A stretch of DNA of 64,000 nucleotides from Sphingobacteriaceae bacterium (GTDB taxonomy: Bacteria; Bacteroidota; Bacteroidia; B-17B0; Aurantibacillaceae), in contig JADJMM010000012.1 in NCBI GenBank assembly GCA_016709575.1, positions 62,001-126,000 of the forward strand, given 5' to 3'. Below are positions 1-9,879 of this stretch, piece after piece. A program made the position numbers and the translations under genes. The notes beneath the pieces were generated by a model. It did no database searches. It had not been told where the DNA came from and saw nothing but the letters and a program-made list of their open reading frames with translations. Every line of letters starts with the position of its first letter. Within the stretch, counting starts at the first letter, position 1.

Positions 1-143
1 GATAAACCAACATGATACCAGGGCAATTGTTTATCGGCTAATAAATACCCTTCGATGTTTTTTGCACCACGACTTTTCCATACACCATAAATGATGATGA
101 ATAAAAGTGTGAAACCTAAAACAAGCCAATCGATTAAACTCAT
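1..143 (-). CDS. Sodium:solute symporter (SSS family), N-terminal fragment cut by the window edge
   Basis: Reading leftward from an ATG at 143, the first 47 codons encode a hydrophobic first helix (starting MSLIDWLVLGFTLLFIIIYG) followed by the VWKSRGAKNIEGYLLADKQL-type stretch seen at the start of SSS-family sodium:solute symporters, where a Gly-Tyr-Leu-Leu-Ala motif follows helix 1. The rest lies outside the window, so substrate cannot be judged. The start codon overlaps the stop of the small membrane gene upstream (140-262) in an ATGA arrangement, so the two are probably translationally coupled in one minus-strand operon. Confidence 0.75.
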   Translation of the reverse strand, partial: MSLIDWLVLGFTLLFIIIYGVWKSRGAKNIEGYLLADKQLPWYHVGL

Positions 144-262
144 TTATAATATTGTGTGAAGAAATATAATGAAACTATAATGACAACTAAAGTGCCAATA
201 ACCAGCAAATAAACATTCTTCCAGGTTTTTAATATTGGAGGTTTTTCTTCCGTATCTGTCAT
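140..262 (-). CDS. Small single-pass membrane protein (40 aa), unknown function
   Basis: A 40-codon frame starts at ATG 262 and ends at a TGA that overlaps the symporter start by 3 bases. The product has a short charged N-terminus (MTDTEEKPP), a Lys-Thr-Trp-Lys segment and one strongly hydrophobic helix at about residues 17-34, ending Gln-Tyr-Tyr-Lys. This fits a single-pass inner-membrane peptide. Overlapping coupling to the symporter suggests an accessory role for the transporter, but no family is recognised. It also directly follows the PIG-L gene (stop at 264) on the same strand, so all three could be co-transcribed. Confidence 0.55.
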   Translation of the reverse strand: MTDTEEKPPILKTWKNVYLLVIGTLVVIIVSLYFFTQYYK

Positions 263-263
263 T

Positions 264-2758
264 TTATTTATTTTGAGGTAAACTCAATAAGTTAACAAAT
301 AAACGATAGGCACCAGGAATACCCGCAGGCAATTCTCTGAAAAAAGCTAAGCCCGTATAAACGAAATTACCTTTACCATATTTTCCAATGATTAAACTAC
401 CATCGCTAGATTTTTCATTGGCATCATTCATCATAAAAACAGTTTCGTATTGTTTATCTAACTCCGATGCAAAATAAATGCCACGTTCCTGAATCCAGTT
501 TTCAAAATCTTTATTGGTGATTTTGTTTGGGGAATTGAGTGCAATGTGTTTATCGTTAATAAACTTAACCTCTGCTTTTTCATCCGTAACTCTATCGCGT
601 GAAATAGTGAATGGGTAAGGACCAATTTTCGCCTTTACAGGACCTATTCGATTATTGGTATTGTATTGCACTACAAGATTACCTCCGTTTTTAACGTAAT
701 CCATTAGTTTGTTGTAATGAACTTGTAATCTTTCGTTGGTATTATAAGCTCTTACACCGGTTACAATGGCGCTGTATTTAGATAAATTTTCATTGGTTAA
801 AAGTTCATCAGTTAGCAAATTCACATTGTAGCCAATTTGTTTAAGACAAGCGACAACATCATCACCGGCACCCGCAATGTAACCAATGTTGATTTCTGTT
901 TTCTTCAAATCAACATAAATTAAACCCGCTTTAGCCTCGCTTAAAATAAACTGATACGGTATATGATCATATTCAATACGCTTAATGCTTTTCGAATACG
1001 TTTGATTATTGATGGTCACCGCAGCTGAAAGAAAACCGTTACTTGCATTTTTTGTCGCAGAAACAGTCGCTTCAATAATAGCTTCATCACCTTTGTTGCT
1101 CAATTTAAATTCAGACTGATTAGTAGAAATTATCCAGCCGTCAGAACCTTTTAACTCAAGTTTACCATTAATGTTATTCGAATTAGCTTTAATTACGAAT
1201 GAAATAGTTTTTGGTTTGTTATCAGTAAACACAAAAACTTTTTCCGTAATATTTACGGTTACAGGTGGCAAAGTTTCAAATGGTCTGTAAATTTCTCCTT
1301 TAACTGGATCGGTGTATTTATGCATTAAATTTCTCTCAACGTTAAAGGTTAAATCTTCAATGCTAATATTAAATACAATTTTTTTATCCGATTCATTTTC
1401 TGGTTTACCAATCAGGTCTGTGTTTTTAACTGTGTATAAACCTGTACTGTGTTCTTCGTTTAACCAATAAGGACTAGAATAGGCGAGAGCTTCAGAAAGT
1501 TTTTCTCTTCGTTTAAATGAATAAAGTTCGTTTGGTTTTAAAATTAGTTGAGTTATTGTATCGCTCTGATTGAAATAAGAAATCTTATTTAGTTTAACAC
1601 TGTTCTTATTTCTGTTCACAAGTTGAACGGTAAAAGTTATTTCCTGTCCCGGAATGCCAATGTATTCAGGTGAAAATGTTTCTATCCATAAACCTGAACA
1701 CGCCAATAAAAGTATTTCGGTTTCTTTTAATTTTTGTTTTTTCCAATAGGCAATTTCGGAGTTGCTTTCTTGTAAGGATAAAATTTGCTTGTAAATAGTA
1801 ACAATTGAAGAAACACTCGCTTCAGGATTTTGCGGATTAAATTTTTGTATTGCTTCGTTAATCAAACTTTCAATTTTCTCTAAACCCTTAAAACGTAACC
1901 AACTTGTTTGAATGCCTTCCAATAAATCAGATTTAGCACTATCACCTTTTAGTACTTTAAAATACTCGATATTGCTTCCGCGTTGTTTAGCTGAACCAAA
2001 GCCTTGGCTTTTGTGACATGAGCGACTTTCTGCAGCAATCTCACCATAACTTTTTCCTAATAATGGATTATATACACCGACATCTATTTTTAATTGATCT
2101 GAAGCAGTTGTATTAGTAGTTCCAAAGTTAAAGGTGTTCCAAAATATACGTTTGGCTTGCCAGGTTTGTACATGTTTCAATTGTTCTGGAAAACGTTTAG
2201 GGTCGGCGGCCGCATCAAAGCTTCAACAGCAAGGATAGCAGACGCGGTATGATGACCGTGCCCACCTTCACCTGTTGTTGGAAAGCGGCAAATAATCACA
2301 TCCGGTCTAAAATGACGAATGGTTAAAACTACATCTGATAAAATGCTGTCTTTATTCCAGAATGAAAAAGTTTCTTCAGGAGTTTTAGAGTATCCAAAAT
2401 CATTCGCGCGGGTAAAAAATTGTTCAGCGCCATCAACACGTCGCGCCGCCAATAATTCTTGTGTTCTGATTAGTCCTAATAATTCACTTTCTTCTTTACC
2501 AATTAAATTTTGTCCGCCATCTCCACGGGTGAGTGATAAATAACCTGTTCTTAGTTTTTTTTCGTTGGCTAAATAACCTAATAATCTTGTGTTTTCATCA
2601 TCAGGATGTGCGGCAATATACAATACACTACCAACGGTATTCAGTTTTTTTAGTCCCTGAATAATTTCAGCGGAATTTAAAGTGTTGTTTTGTGATGAAA
2701 TCGTATTTGTGAAAAATAGAAAAACGGTCAGTATGGCTATTATTGAAGGAAGTTTCAT
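264..2758 (-). CDS. Secreted PIG-L/LmbE-like deacetylase with long C-terminal region (frame broken by one indel)
   Basis: I start the gene at ATG 2758 because it gives a clean signal peptide (MKLPSIIAILTVFLFF...SSQ); an upstream in-frame ATG at 2806 would put 16 odd residues before it. The PIG-L zinc-deacetylase domain follows, with HPDDE at about residues 51-55 and GHGHH at about 166-170 as metal-binding motifs. After it comes a long extracellular region of about 640 residues with beta-rich segments and a C-terminal part containing GAGDDV and GNLVVQYN, as in large Bacteroidota members near 830 aa. At 2217-2219 one A (a T on the coding strand) seems to be missing from a short run; restoring it reads EAFDAAADPKRFPEQL and joins both halves. 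Likely acts on an N-acetyl sugar in the periplasm or outside the cell; substrate unknown. Confidence 0.8.
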
Positions 2759-2978
2759 GATTTTAACAAGATTTTGGAAATTGGAATCAACGAATGAATG
2801 TCTCATAGGAAACGGATGTGGTCTTAATTTTTATATTTTACTGTTGTTTCAGATGATTGTTTAGCAATTCATAAGTTGGATTGAAAGTAAAATTAAGCAA
2901 TAAAGTGAAACATGCAATCCAATCATTTTAACTGTGTTTATTTCATCTATATTGTTAATATTTGGCATATTATTTCAG

Positions 2979-2997
2979 TAACTTTGTATTACCTTTG
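2979..2997 (+). promoter_or_regulatory. Putative Bacteroidota promoter -7 boxes for the MORN-like gene
   Basis: Two overlapping-range matches to the TAnnTTTG box occur: TAACTTTG at 2979-2986 and TACCTTTG at 2990-2997. The second lies 13 bases before the ATG at 3011, which suits the short leaders common in this phylum. A well-spaced upstream TTTG is not clear (TTTG at 2961-2964 is too close to the first box and too far from the second), so only the -7 element is supported. The 2759-3010 gap separates divergent genes; I see nothing else in it. Confidence 0.45.
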
Positions 2998-3010
2998 TTA
3001 TTATTAATAC

Positions 3011-3766
3011 ATGAAGAAAATTACCCACATAATTGCAATTGTTTTAACAGCAGGTTTTGCGTTTGGACAAAATGTAACAGATGCAAAAGGTTTGAAACAA
3101 GGTTACTGGAAAAAACCTTCGGGTGAAGCCGGTAAATTTATTTTTGAAGGTTTGTTTAAAGACGATAAACCGCAGGGTGTTTTTAAATATTATTATCCTT
3201 TTGATACTGTAAAAGCTATCATGGATTTTAAGAAGGATGGCGCTTATGCTTATGCTAAATTATTTCATCCTACAGGAAAAATAATGGCAAAAGGAAAATA
3301 CATTGGTGAAATAAAGGATTCTGTTTGGATTTATTATGATGAAAGCGGGGTAATGGTATCGAAAGATAATTACGTAAACGGAAAGAAAAACGGAAAGAGT
3401 TTTGTGTATTTACCTGATGGAAAAATTGCAGAAGAACGCAATTTTAAAATGGATGTTCAGGATGGTCCGTTTAAACAATATTTCGATGGGAAGTTAATTA
3501 AAGGTGAAGGAACATACGTTAACGGAAAGTTAGAAGGAAAGAATACGTATTATTATCCAACAGGCATTGCAGCGGCAAGTGGTTATTATAAAAACGGATT
3601 GAAAAGCGGTGCTTGGATTTACAAAGAGAAAGACGGAAAAATAAAAGAAAAAGAATTGTACATCGATGGAAAATTAGCAGATAAGAAAGCGACAGAAGAA
3701 TTTTTCTCAAAAAATAAAGTTCAGGATTCTACACCAAAAAAGCCTGAGCCTAAGAAAAAATCATAA
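3011..3766 (+). CDS. Exported MORN/YwqK-like repeat protein
   Basis: 251 residues: an N-terminal signal peptide (MKKITHIIAIVLTAGFAFGQ) then repeated segments of about 22-24 residues of the form G-x-Y-x-N-G-K-x-x-G-x-x-x-x-Y-x-x-x-G, for example YVNGKKNGKSFVYLPDGKI and YVNGKLEGKNTYYYPTGIA. These match the MORN-like repeats found in proteins annotated as YwqK-family antitoxins. The tail is basic and proline-rich. In Bacteroidota such proteins are often exported and are not thought to be real antitoxins. No toxin gene is adjacent. Function unknown, probably a periplasmic or surface repeat scaffold. mnmA follows 39 bases downstream on the same strand. Confidence 0.75.
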   Translation: MKKITHIIAIVLTAGFAFGQNVTDAKGLKQGYWKKPSGEAGKFIFEGLFKDDKPQGVFKYYYPFDTVKAIMDFKKDGAYAYAKLFHPTGKIMAKGKYIGEIKDSVWIYYDESGVMVSKDNYVNGKKNGKSFVYLPDGKIAEERNFKMDVQDGPFKQYFDGKLIKGEGTYVNGKLEGKNTYYYPTGIAAASGYYKNGLKSGAWIYKEKDGKIKEKELYIDGKLADKKATEEFFSKNKVQDSTPKKPEPKKKS

Positions 3767-3805
3767 TTCACAAAATTACAACCTCACCAATTCACGAACT
3801 GTTTA

Positions 3806-4908
3806 ATGAGCAAGAAGGGGAAAGTATTAGTAGCAATGAGTGGCGGCATAGATAGCTCTGTGGCTGCTATGATGCTTCATGAAGAAGGATACGAAGTGGT
3901 TGGTATAACCATGAAAACATGGGATTATGTTACATCAGGCAGCAGCAAACGCGAAACTGGTTGTTGTAGTTTAGATAGTATTAACGATGCGCGTGCCATT
4001 GCTGTGAATTTTGGTTTCCCACATTATATTTTAGATATCAGAAGTGAATTTGGCGATCACATCATCAATAATTTTGTTGAAGAATATTTAGCAGGAAGAA
4101 CACCGAATCCTTGTGTGTTATGTAATACTCACATTAAATGGGATGCTTTATTGAAACGTGCTGATATGTTAGATTGCGAATTTATCGCAACAGGACATTA
4201 CGCTCGTTTACGTGATGAAGGCAATCGTAAAGTTGTGTTTAAAGGTGTTGATGAAAATAAAGATCAAACGTATGTGTTGTGGGGCTTATCGCAAGAAAGT
4301 TTAAAGCGGACACATTTTCCATTGGGAGGATTTAAAAAACCGGATATAAAACAAATGGCAAAAGACGCAGGTTTTATTGATCTCGCTAACAAAAGTGAGA
4401 GTTATGATATCTGTTTTGTGCCTAATAACGATTACCGTTCATTCCTAAAACATCGTCTGCCTGACCTAGAAGCGAAAGTTGAAGGCGGCGATTATTTATA
4501 CAAAGGAAAAAAAGTAGGGACGCACCGCGGTTATCCGTTTTATACAATCGGACAAAGAAAAGGTTTGGATATTGCGATGGGTGATCCTGTTTTTGTGAAA
4601 GAAATTATTCCTGAAACTAATACTGTTGTATTAGGAGATAAAGAAGATTTAGAAGAACAACAATTAATGGTACGTGATTTTAATTTAATTAAATACGAAA
4701 GTTTACCAGAAGATTTCGTTGGTCTGACTAAAATCCGTTATAAAGATGCAGGAACTTTAGCAACCATCAATACTATTGATAAAAAACTCGACGTTATTTT
4801 TCATAAGCCTGTAACAGGTGTAGCACCCGGACAAAGTGCTGTTATTTACGAGGGAAATGATTTAGTAGGTGGGGATTTATTGATAGAAAAGCTGTTATAC
4901 TTTCTTAA
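3806..4908 (+). CDS. mnmA: tRNA-specific 2-thiouridylase MnmA (one indel near the C-terminus)
   Basis: MnmA makes the 2-thio group of 2-thiouridine at position 34 of tRNA-Lys, -Glu and -Gln. The PP-loop SGGIDSS is at residues 12-18; the catalytic cysteines are visible as PCVLC (Cys102) and YDICF (Cys202), and ATGHYAR is near 127. As written, the frame runs on to 5050 with an atypical hydrophobic tail. If one G is restored in the G run at 4870-4874, the end becomes LVGGGFIDRKAVILS followed by a stop at 4906-4908, giving about 367 residues, normal for the family. That stop overlaps the stop of the convergent downstream gene by 4 bases. Confidence 0.9.
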
Positions 4909-6036
4909 TTCAATACTACAATTTTCTGTTTTGTGCTTTTTCCATTCAGAAAATAAATTCCATTTTCCAATCCTGAAATTGTTTCTGAAAAATTATTTTT
5001 ATCAGATAAATAAATTATTTTTATTTCTTGTCCGAGTTGATTGCTTATAATTATAGATTCATTTTCTTTTCCTCTTACTGTAAACGAACCGTTATTTGGA
5101 TTTGGATATATTGTTATGTTATTTTCATCTTTAGCTTCGGTAATTCCGGTTGATAGCGTTTTGTATTTCATGAAAATGGTAAACACACCACCTGATTTTT
5201 TATGGTAGTATAAAACATTCTTATTGGTAGTTAAGGTTGGAGCTTCAGGTGTATTGTTGAGGGAAGTTATCATAGTAGTAGGTGTACTGAAAGCAGATAA
5301 AGTATTACTTCTCACCGAAACACAAACTTCGGTTTGTGGAACTCCCACTCAAAGCTCTCGAAAAATATAATTCTAAACCATCAGGCGTAACAAAGGGCGC
5401 ATAAACAATATAATTGGTATCGTTCACATTGGCGAAAATAGTATTTGTATTAGGAAGATAATTAAATGTAGAATCATTTACTTTTTGTGCCACGCCCATT
5501 CGAGAGCTACAAGGCATTCCAAAAGCACATGAATTAAAATAAGCGTTACAGTAATATAAATAATCACCTTCATAACTTATGGCTGCATCCATAATCAAAT
5601 AACCCGGCGCATTAATATTAAAATTTCCATACACGCGACCGAAATTACTGGGGCCAGTACTTCCAAATTTTACTCTATGTAAATTATTAATGTTAGTTGG
5701 ATATCCACGTAAAGAAACCCAGTAAAAATTATCGGCAGTATCTAAAGAAGCTACCGCATTTAAATAGGGGGTAACAGTTTCATTTACTACTGGCATTAAT
5801 CCAACTAAATTAAAGGTGGAGTCATTCACTCTTCCTGCATAATACAAACTCGTAGTGCCTCCGCCGTTTAAGCTGTTAAAAAACAAAGCATTTCCATCAG
5901 GCGAAATATGTGGCTCCATGGCATCAACAGTATAACCGTTAATGGTGACTTTTATATCGTTCCCATAAGTAGGAGTAACTTGACTTTTAAGGTTAAAAGC
6001 TGAAATAAACAGTGTTAAGAAAAGTAAATATCTCAT
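4905..6036 (-). CDS. Secreted WD40-like (PD40) protein with T9SS type A sorting domain (one indel)
   Basis: Starts at ATG 6036 with a signal peptide (MRYLLFLTLFISAFNLKSQ). The body has PD40-type strands such as EPHISPDGNALFFNS and APFVTPDGLELYFSRAL, typical of beta-propeller blades. The last ~75 residues have the T9SS type A hallmarks: IYPNPNNGSF, then GQEI and a GLENGIYFL strand, ending KQKIVVLN. At 5344-5346 one extra C (G on the coding strand) breaks the frame; removing it gives ALSGVPQTEVCVSVR and joins the halves. The protein should be exported by Sec, moved across the outer membrane by the type IX system and anchored or released. Ligand unknown. Confidence 0.78.
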
Positions 6037-6100
6037 TTTAGGTTAAATTTAGTGATTTGACTCGATATTTTCAATAAGGTTTAATGCTTAACTTTACAAA

Positions 6101-7249
6101 ATGACAGTATCACATCCTGAAGTTATAATAGCTTCTTCTCATATATCTCCGGCTCTAAAGCAAATTGCTAAGAAAGTTTTTAATGGCGAGCGCATTTCGT
6201 TTGATGAAGGCGTTACGCTTTATAAGGAAGGTTCTTTAAGTTTTTTAGGAACACTGGCAAATTTTGTAAGAGAGAAAAAAAGTGGTGATAAAGTTTTCTT
6301 CAATCGTAATTTTCACGTTGAGCCGACAAACGTTTGTGTTTACTCTTGTTCGTTCTGTTCGTATTCACGTTTAATTAAGAACAGAGAACAAGGCTGGGAA
6401 TTGTCGGTTGAACAAATAATGGACATTATCAAAAAGTACGACGGAAAAGAAGTGACTGAAGTTCATATTACAGGAGGCGTTGTTCCAAAACAAGATTTAG
6501 CTTTCTACACAGACTTATTCAAAAAAATAAAAGCGCATCGTCCCGATTTACATATTAAAGCGTTGACGCCTGTTGAGTTTCATTATATTTTCAAAAAAGC
6601 AAAACTCACTTACGAGGAAGGATTGAAAGTAATGAAAGAAGCTGGCCTCGATAGTTTACCGGGTGGAGGAGCTGAAATTTTTGATAAAGATATCCGTGAT
6701 AAAATTGCAGGTGGAAAATGTAGTACCGAAGAATGGTTAAGCATTCACGAAATCTGGCACCAAATGGGCAACCAGTCGAACGCAACGATGTTATACGGGC
6801 ATATTGAAACCTTTGAGCATAGAGTGGACCACATGGAGCGTCTGCGTCAATTACAAGACAAAACAAAAGGCTTTAATGCTTTCATTCCTCTTAAATTTAG
6901 AAATAAAGAGAATGAGATGTCGGACGTGCCTGAAGTTTCTGTGATTGAAGATTTGCGTAATTATGCTATTGCCAGAATTTATTTAGATAATTTTCCTCAC
7001 ATAAAAGCTTATTGGGCTATGATTGGCAGAAGTACTGCACAAATGGCTTTAAATTTTGGTGCTGATGATTTAGATGGTACAATTGATGACACCACTAAAA
7101 TTTACAGTATGGCAGGTTCTGAAGAACAAAATCCCAAACTGAGTACCCAAGAACTCGTTGAACTCATCAAACAAGTTGGCAGAACCCCAATTGAGCGCGA
7201 CACACTTTATGGTGTTGTAAAAGATTACTCAGAAGTAGTTTTTAGCTAG
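6101..7249 (+). CDS. mqnE: Aminodeoxyfutalosine synthase MqnE (radical SAM)
   Basis: 382 residues. It joins the enolpyruvyl group of 3-[(1-carboxyvinyl)oxy]benzoate to adenosine from SAM, making aminodeoxyfutalosine in the futalosine route to menaquinone. The radical SAM cluster motif CxxxCxxC is CVYSCSFC with Cys79, Cys83 and Cys86, preceded by NFHVEPTNV. LPGGGAEIF at about residue 191 is characteristic of the MqnE/MqnC/CofH group, and length and context favour MqnE over MqnC. A TAACTTTA sequence at 6089-6096, just before the ATG, resembles a -7 box with one mismatch. It implies a menaquinone-based respiratory chain. Confidence 0.87.
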   Translation: MTVSHPEVIIASSHISPALKQIAKKVFNGERISFDEGVTLYKEGSLSFLGTLANFVREKKSGDKVFFNRNFHVEPTNVCVYSCSFCSYSRLIKNREQGWELSVEQIMDIIKKYDGKEVTEVHITGGVVPKQDLAFYTDLFKKIKAHRPDLHIKALTPVEFHYIFKKAKLTYEEGLKVMKEAGLDSLPGGGAEIFDKDIRDKIAGGKCSTEEWLSIHEIWHQMGNQSNATMLYGHIETFEHRVDHMERLRQLQDKTKGFNAFIPLKFRNKENEMSDVPEVSVIEDLRNYAIARIYLDNFPHIKAYWAMIGRSTAQMALNFGADDLDGTIDDTTKIYSMAGSEEQNPKLSTQELVELIKQVGRTPIERDTLYGVVKDYSEVVFS

Positions 7250-7257
7250 AAAATTCT

Positions 7258-7265
7258 TACTTTTG
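7258..7265 (+). promoter_or_regulatory. Putative -7 promoter box (TACTTTTG) for the DUF3078 gene
   Basis: TACTTTTG matches TAnnTTTG and lies 17 bases before the ATG at 7283, in the short gap after mqnE. I do not see a properly spaced TTTG upstream, so the call rests on the -7 element and its position only. Confidence 0.45.
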
Positions 7266-7282
7266 TCGCCTTAAATTATTTT

Positions 7283-8233
7283 ATGAGACAAATTTTATTC
7301 ATTCTTATTTCTTTCGGATTTATTTCTGCAATCAACGCACAAGACGCTAAAAAAGATACTACGTATTGGAAAACTTCCGGTTTTTTCGGATTAAACCTTG
7401 CGCAAACTTCAGTTAGTAATTGGACCGGTGGAGGAAGTGATAACATTGCTTTTTCAGGTTTAATTAATATTGATGCTAACTATAAAAAAGCAAAAGTAGA
7501 GTGGGCTAACCGTTTTGATGGTCAATACGGAATTGTAAAAGTAGGTAGCTCTAAAATTTGGCAAAAAAACGTCGATCAAATGTTTGCCATGAGTAAATAT
7601 AGTTTGTATGCTTTTAAAAAATATTGGTTTTATACGTTGATGGCCGATTTCCGTTCTCAGTTTTCGGATGGCTATAAATATTCGGGTGATACTATGAAAT
7701 GGGCTGTTTCTCGTTTTGGTTCTCCGGCTTATATTCAATTAGCTTTAGGTTTGGATTATAAACCGGTTGATTATTTTGTTGTGACCATTTCTCCTGTTGC
7801 AGGTAAAATCACTATGGTAACCGATCAGGTTTTAGCAAACGCCGGTGATTTTGGTGTTGAGAAAGCAGTTTATGATACAGCCGGAGTATTAATTACACCG
7901 GGACGTAAATTCCGTTATGAGTTTGGAGGAAGATTAACGGTGAAATTCAAAAAAGATTTAACGAAACAATTTAGTGTAGATACTTACGCCGATTTTTTCT
8001 CTAATTATATGAATGATCCACAAAATATAGATGTGGTTTGGAATACATTATTGACTTTAAAAATCACAAAGTATTTCACAGCAACCTTATCCACTAAATT
8101 TTTATACGATCACGACGTAACCATAAAATACGACTGGAACAACGACGGAAAATTCGACAACAAAAACGATATTTTCGGTCCACGCGCTCAGGTTATGAGT
8201 GTTTACGGTATTGGATTTGGGTATAAGTTTTAA
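7283..8233 (+). CDS. DUF3078-type outer-membrane beta-barrel protein
   Basis: 316 residues with a signal peptide (MRQILFILISFGFISAINAQ) and then WKTSGFFGLNLAQTSVSNWT, the N-terminal signature of the DUF3078 family. Alternating aromatic and polar beta strands follow throughout, ending in VYGIGFGYKF, a C-terminal strand with a terminal Phe as expected for BAM-inserted barrels. No enzyme motif is visible. The family is widespread in Bacteroidota and has no established function. The stop overlaps the stop of the convergent ATPase remnant by 4 bases (8230-8233). Confidence 0.82.
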   Translation: MRQILFILISFGFISAINAQDAKKDTTYWKTSGFFGLNLAQTSVSNWTGGGSDNIAFSGLINIDANYKKAKVEWANRFDGQYGIVKVGSSKIWQKNVDQMFAMSKYSLYAFKKYWFYTLMADFRSQFSDGYKYSGDTMKWAVSRFGSPAYIQLALGLDYKPVDYFVVTISPVAGKITMVTDQVLANAGDFGVEKAVYDTAGVLITPGRKFRYEFGGRLTVKFKKDLTKQFSVDTYADFFSNYMNDPQNIDVVWNTLLTLKITKYFTATLSTKFLYDHDVTIKYDWNNDGKFDNKNDIFGPRAQVMSVYGIGFGYKF

Positions 8234-9162
8234 TCCAAACTCTCCAACCATCTACTCAAAAAACAATCGAAGACCTGATAATAACGGCCTTTTTCGTCGT
8301 GCGCGGCAAATACCATTTCTTTAACTAATAAAGCTTCTAAGGCGCGTTGGACGTTGGCAGGTGTGCCAATTTGATGTTGCATTAAAAATTGTTTGGCAGT
8401 AGGGTGGTGTACTTTTTCTTCTTTCGCAATTGCTTTTAATAAGAGCCATTGAACGGGCGATAAAAGATTACGGTAAATGAAATAATTGCTTTCGTTTTCT
8501 TGTAGTATCAATCCGCATTCTTCATGTACGTGTTCAATGTCAACTTCCTTAATATTGTTTTCGAAAACGCGTTTACAGAGGGATTGTGTGTAATAAGTAT
8601 GACGGCGAGTCCATTCTAAAATAAAATCAGTGGCTTCATCCGTTATTGTGCGTTTGTGTTTTTCGAAATTCTCTTTTATAAAATTACTATAAATGGTTTC
8701 TTTAATCCCACCTAATTGCAATAAATCGAAATTGGTAAAAAAAGCTTGTTTACCATCACTAAAAAAATCATTCAGTAAATGTTCGTTACTACAACTAAAA
8801 ATAAACGAAATGTTTTTTAATTTTTGTGTAGCCTGACGTAAAATTGAAATTGTATTTTTCTCCGGATAATTTACAATTTGTTGAAATTCGTCAATGGCAA
8901 TTAAAATTTTCACATCTTGTTTATCCAAAAAATCAAACAACGATAAAAGCACTTGTTCGTTTTGTCGCGGCAATGTAAAATCAAAATTCACAGAACTTTT
9001 ATCTGGAAAAATCTGCAGAATAGATCTGTAAAAACATTTGGTAAACTCTTTTAAATTTTCGGTTGCGTGAATATCAGTATATAAGCATTTGAATTCTTTG
9101 TTTTGATTCAGCTTCTCGAATGTTTTATGAATTAAAATGGTTTTGCCTATTCGCGCTGCAAA
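8230..9162 (-). pseudogene. 5'-truncated P-loop ATPase of the archaeal-ATPase/AAA type
   Basis: An open frame continues rightward past the first ATG (8991) up to 9162, where an in-frame stop (TTA at 9163-9165 on the plus strand) blocks it. The extra part encodes AARIGKTILIHKTFEKLN, a Walker A region lacking its usual leading residues, then YTDIHATENLKEF. Downstream are a Walker B-like ILIAIDEFQQI, FIFSCSNEHLLNDFF and a C-terminal winged-helix-like segment with VQRALEALLVKEMV. Full-length relatives have about 30-40 residues before the P-loop, and no start codon is available here. I call it a remnant, or a gene whose start was lost by an indel or rearrangement near 9162. Confidence 0.68.
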
Positions 9163-9346
9163 TTATTGTTATAGTATTATACTAGTTGTATAATTTGTAC
9201 CTAAATCGAATTTTTAGCCAATTTATTAATCAAGACTTTACAAAATTGGGCTTGATTTTTTGTTATTGATTATCAATTAATTACAATAATATTTACGAAA
9301 TCTAAAATTTTCACACTTTTTTAGGTGATTTTCTTGTGTAATTCCC
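9163..9346. other. AT-rich intergenic stretch upstream of the ribosomal locus
   Basis: No convincing reading frame. It begins exactly where the ATPase frame ends. It contains a small perfect palindrome TAGTATTATACTA at about 9171-9183, close to the point of truncation, and is otherwise A/T-rich. The rpsL promoter follows at 9347. Confidence 0.5.
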
Positions 9347-9376
9347 TTGTCGGGATAAATTATTTATCTATCTTTG
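9347..9376 (+). promoter_or_regulatory. Promoter of the str-S10-spc-alpha ribosomal locus
   Basis: TTG at 9347-9349, a 19-base spacer and TATCTTTG at 9369-9376 match the Bacteroidota primary sigma pattern TTTG-N19/20-TAnnTTTG. Transcription would start near 9383, leaving a leader of about 60 bases before rpsL. The leader region contains an imperfect CCCT/AGGGG hairpin (about 9377-9396) that could be a control site for a ribosomal protein; that part is only a guess. Confidence 0.7.
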
Positions 9377-9431
9377 CCCTCCCTAAAATAAGGGGCGAGT
9401 TAAATTTAAGAGTGAAATTTTAATAAATACA

Positions 9432-9437
9432 GAGGAG
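9432..9437 (+). promoter_or_regulatory. Shine-Dalgarno-like site before rpsL
   Basis: GAGGAG lies 5 bases before the rpsL ATG at 9443. Most genes in this window have only A-rich sequence before their starts, as is usual for the phylum, so this is an outlier shared with rplE and rplF. Confidence 0.6.
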
Positions 9438-9442
9438 ATAAA

Positions 9443-9847
9443 ATGCCTACAATATCACAATTAGTAAGAAAAGGTCGCAAAAAACCGACCAATAAGAGTA
9501 AATCGGCTGCATTAGACTCATGTCCACAGCGCCGTGGAGTTTGTACCCGTGTGTACACTACCACTCCTAAGAAACCAAACTCTGCAATGCGTAAGGTTGC
9601 AAAGGTGCGTTTAACCAATAAGCAAGAGATTATTGCTTATATCCCGGGTGAAGGTCACAACTTGCAAGAGCACAGTATCGTGTTAGTGCGTGGTGGTCGT
9701 GTTAAAGATTTACCGGGTGTACGTTACCATATTGTTCGCGGAACTTTAGACACTGCAGGTGTTGAAGGACGTAAACAACAACGTTCAAAATACGGTACTA
9801 AACGTCCTAAAGCCGGTGCTGTTGCAGCTGCCGCTAAAAAGAAATAA
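9443..9847 (+). CDS. rpsL: 30S ribosomal protein uS12
   Basis: 134 residues, normal length. TPKKPNSA at residues 41-48 and RVKDLPGVRYH at 86-96 are the two decoding-centre loops. The lysines at 43 and 88, where streptomycin resistance changes usually occur, are both present, so the sequence is of the sensitive type at these sites. Asp89 is the residue that can be methylthiolated. The C-terminus has the basic/alanine extension (KAGAVAAAAKKK) common in this phylum. First gene of the locus, with its own promoter and a Shine-Dalgarno-like site. Confidence 0.97.
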   Translation: MPTISQLVRKGRKKPTNKSKSAALDSCPQRRGVCTRVYTTTPKKPNSAMRKVAKVRLTNKQEIIAYIPGEGHNLQEHSIVLVRGGRVKDLPGVRYHIVRGTLDTAGVEGRKQQRSKYGTKRPKAGAVAAAAKKK

Positions 9848-9879
9848 TTATTAAAAAGTAATATTAGAATTCGTAGATA

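Noticed and set aside
3011..3766. Antitoxin of a toxin-antitoxin pair
   Set aside because: Only the repeat family name suggests it; the protein is exported and no toxin gene is adjacent.
4909..5050. Extended C-terminus of MnmA up to 5050
   Set aside because: Phe/Leu-rich tail is antisense to a T9SS sorting domain; a one-base repair gives a normal MnmA end.
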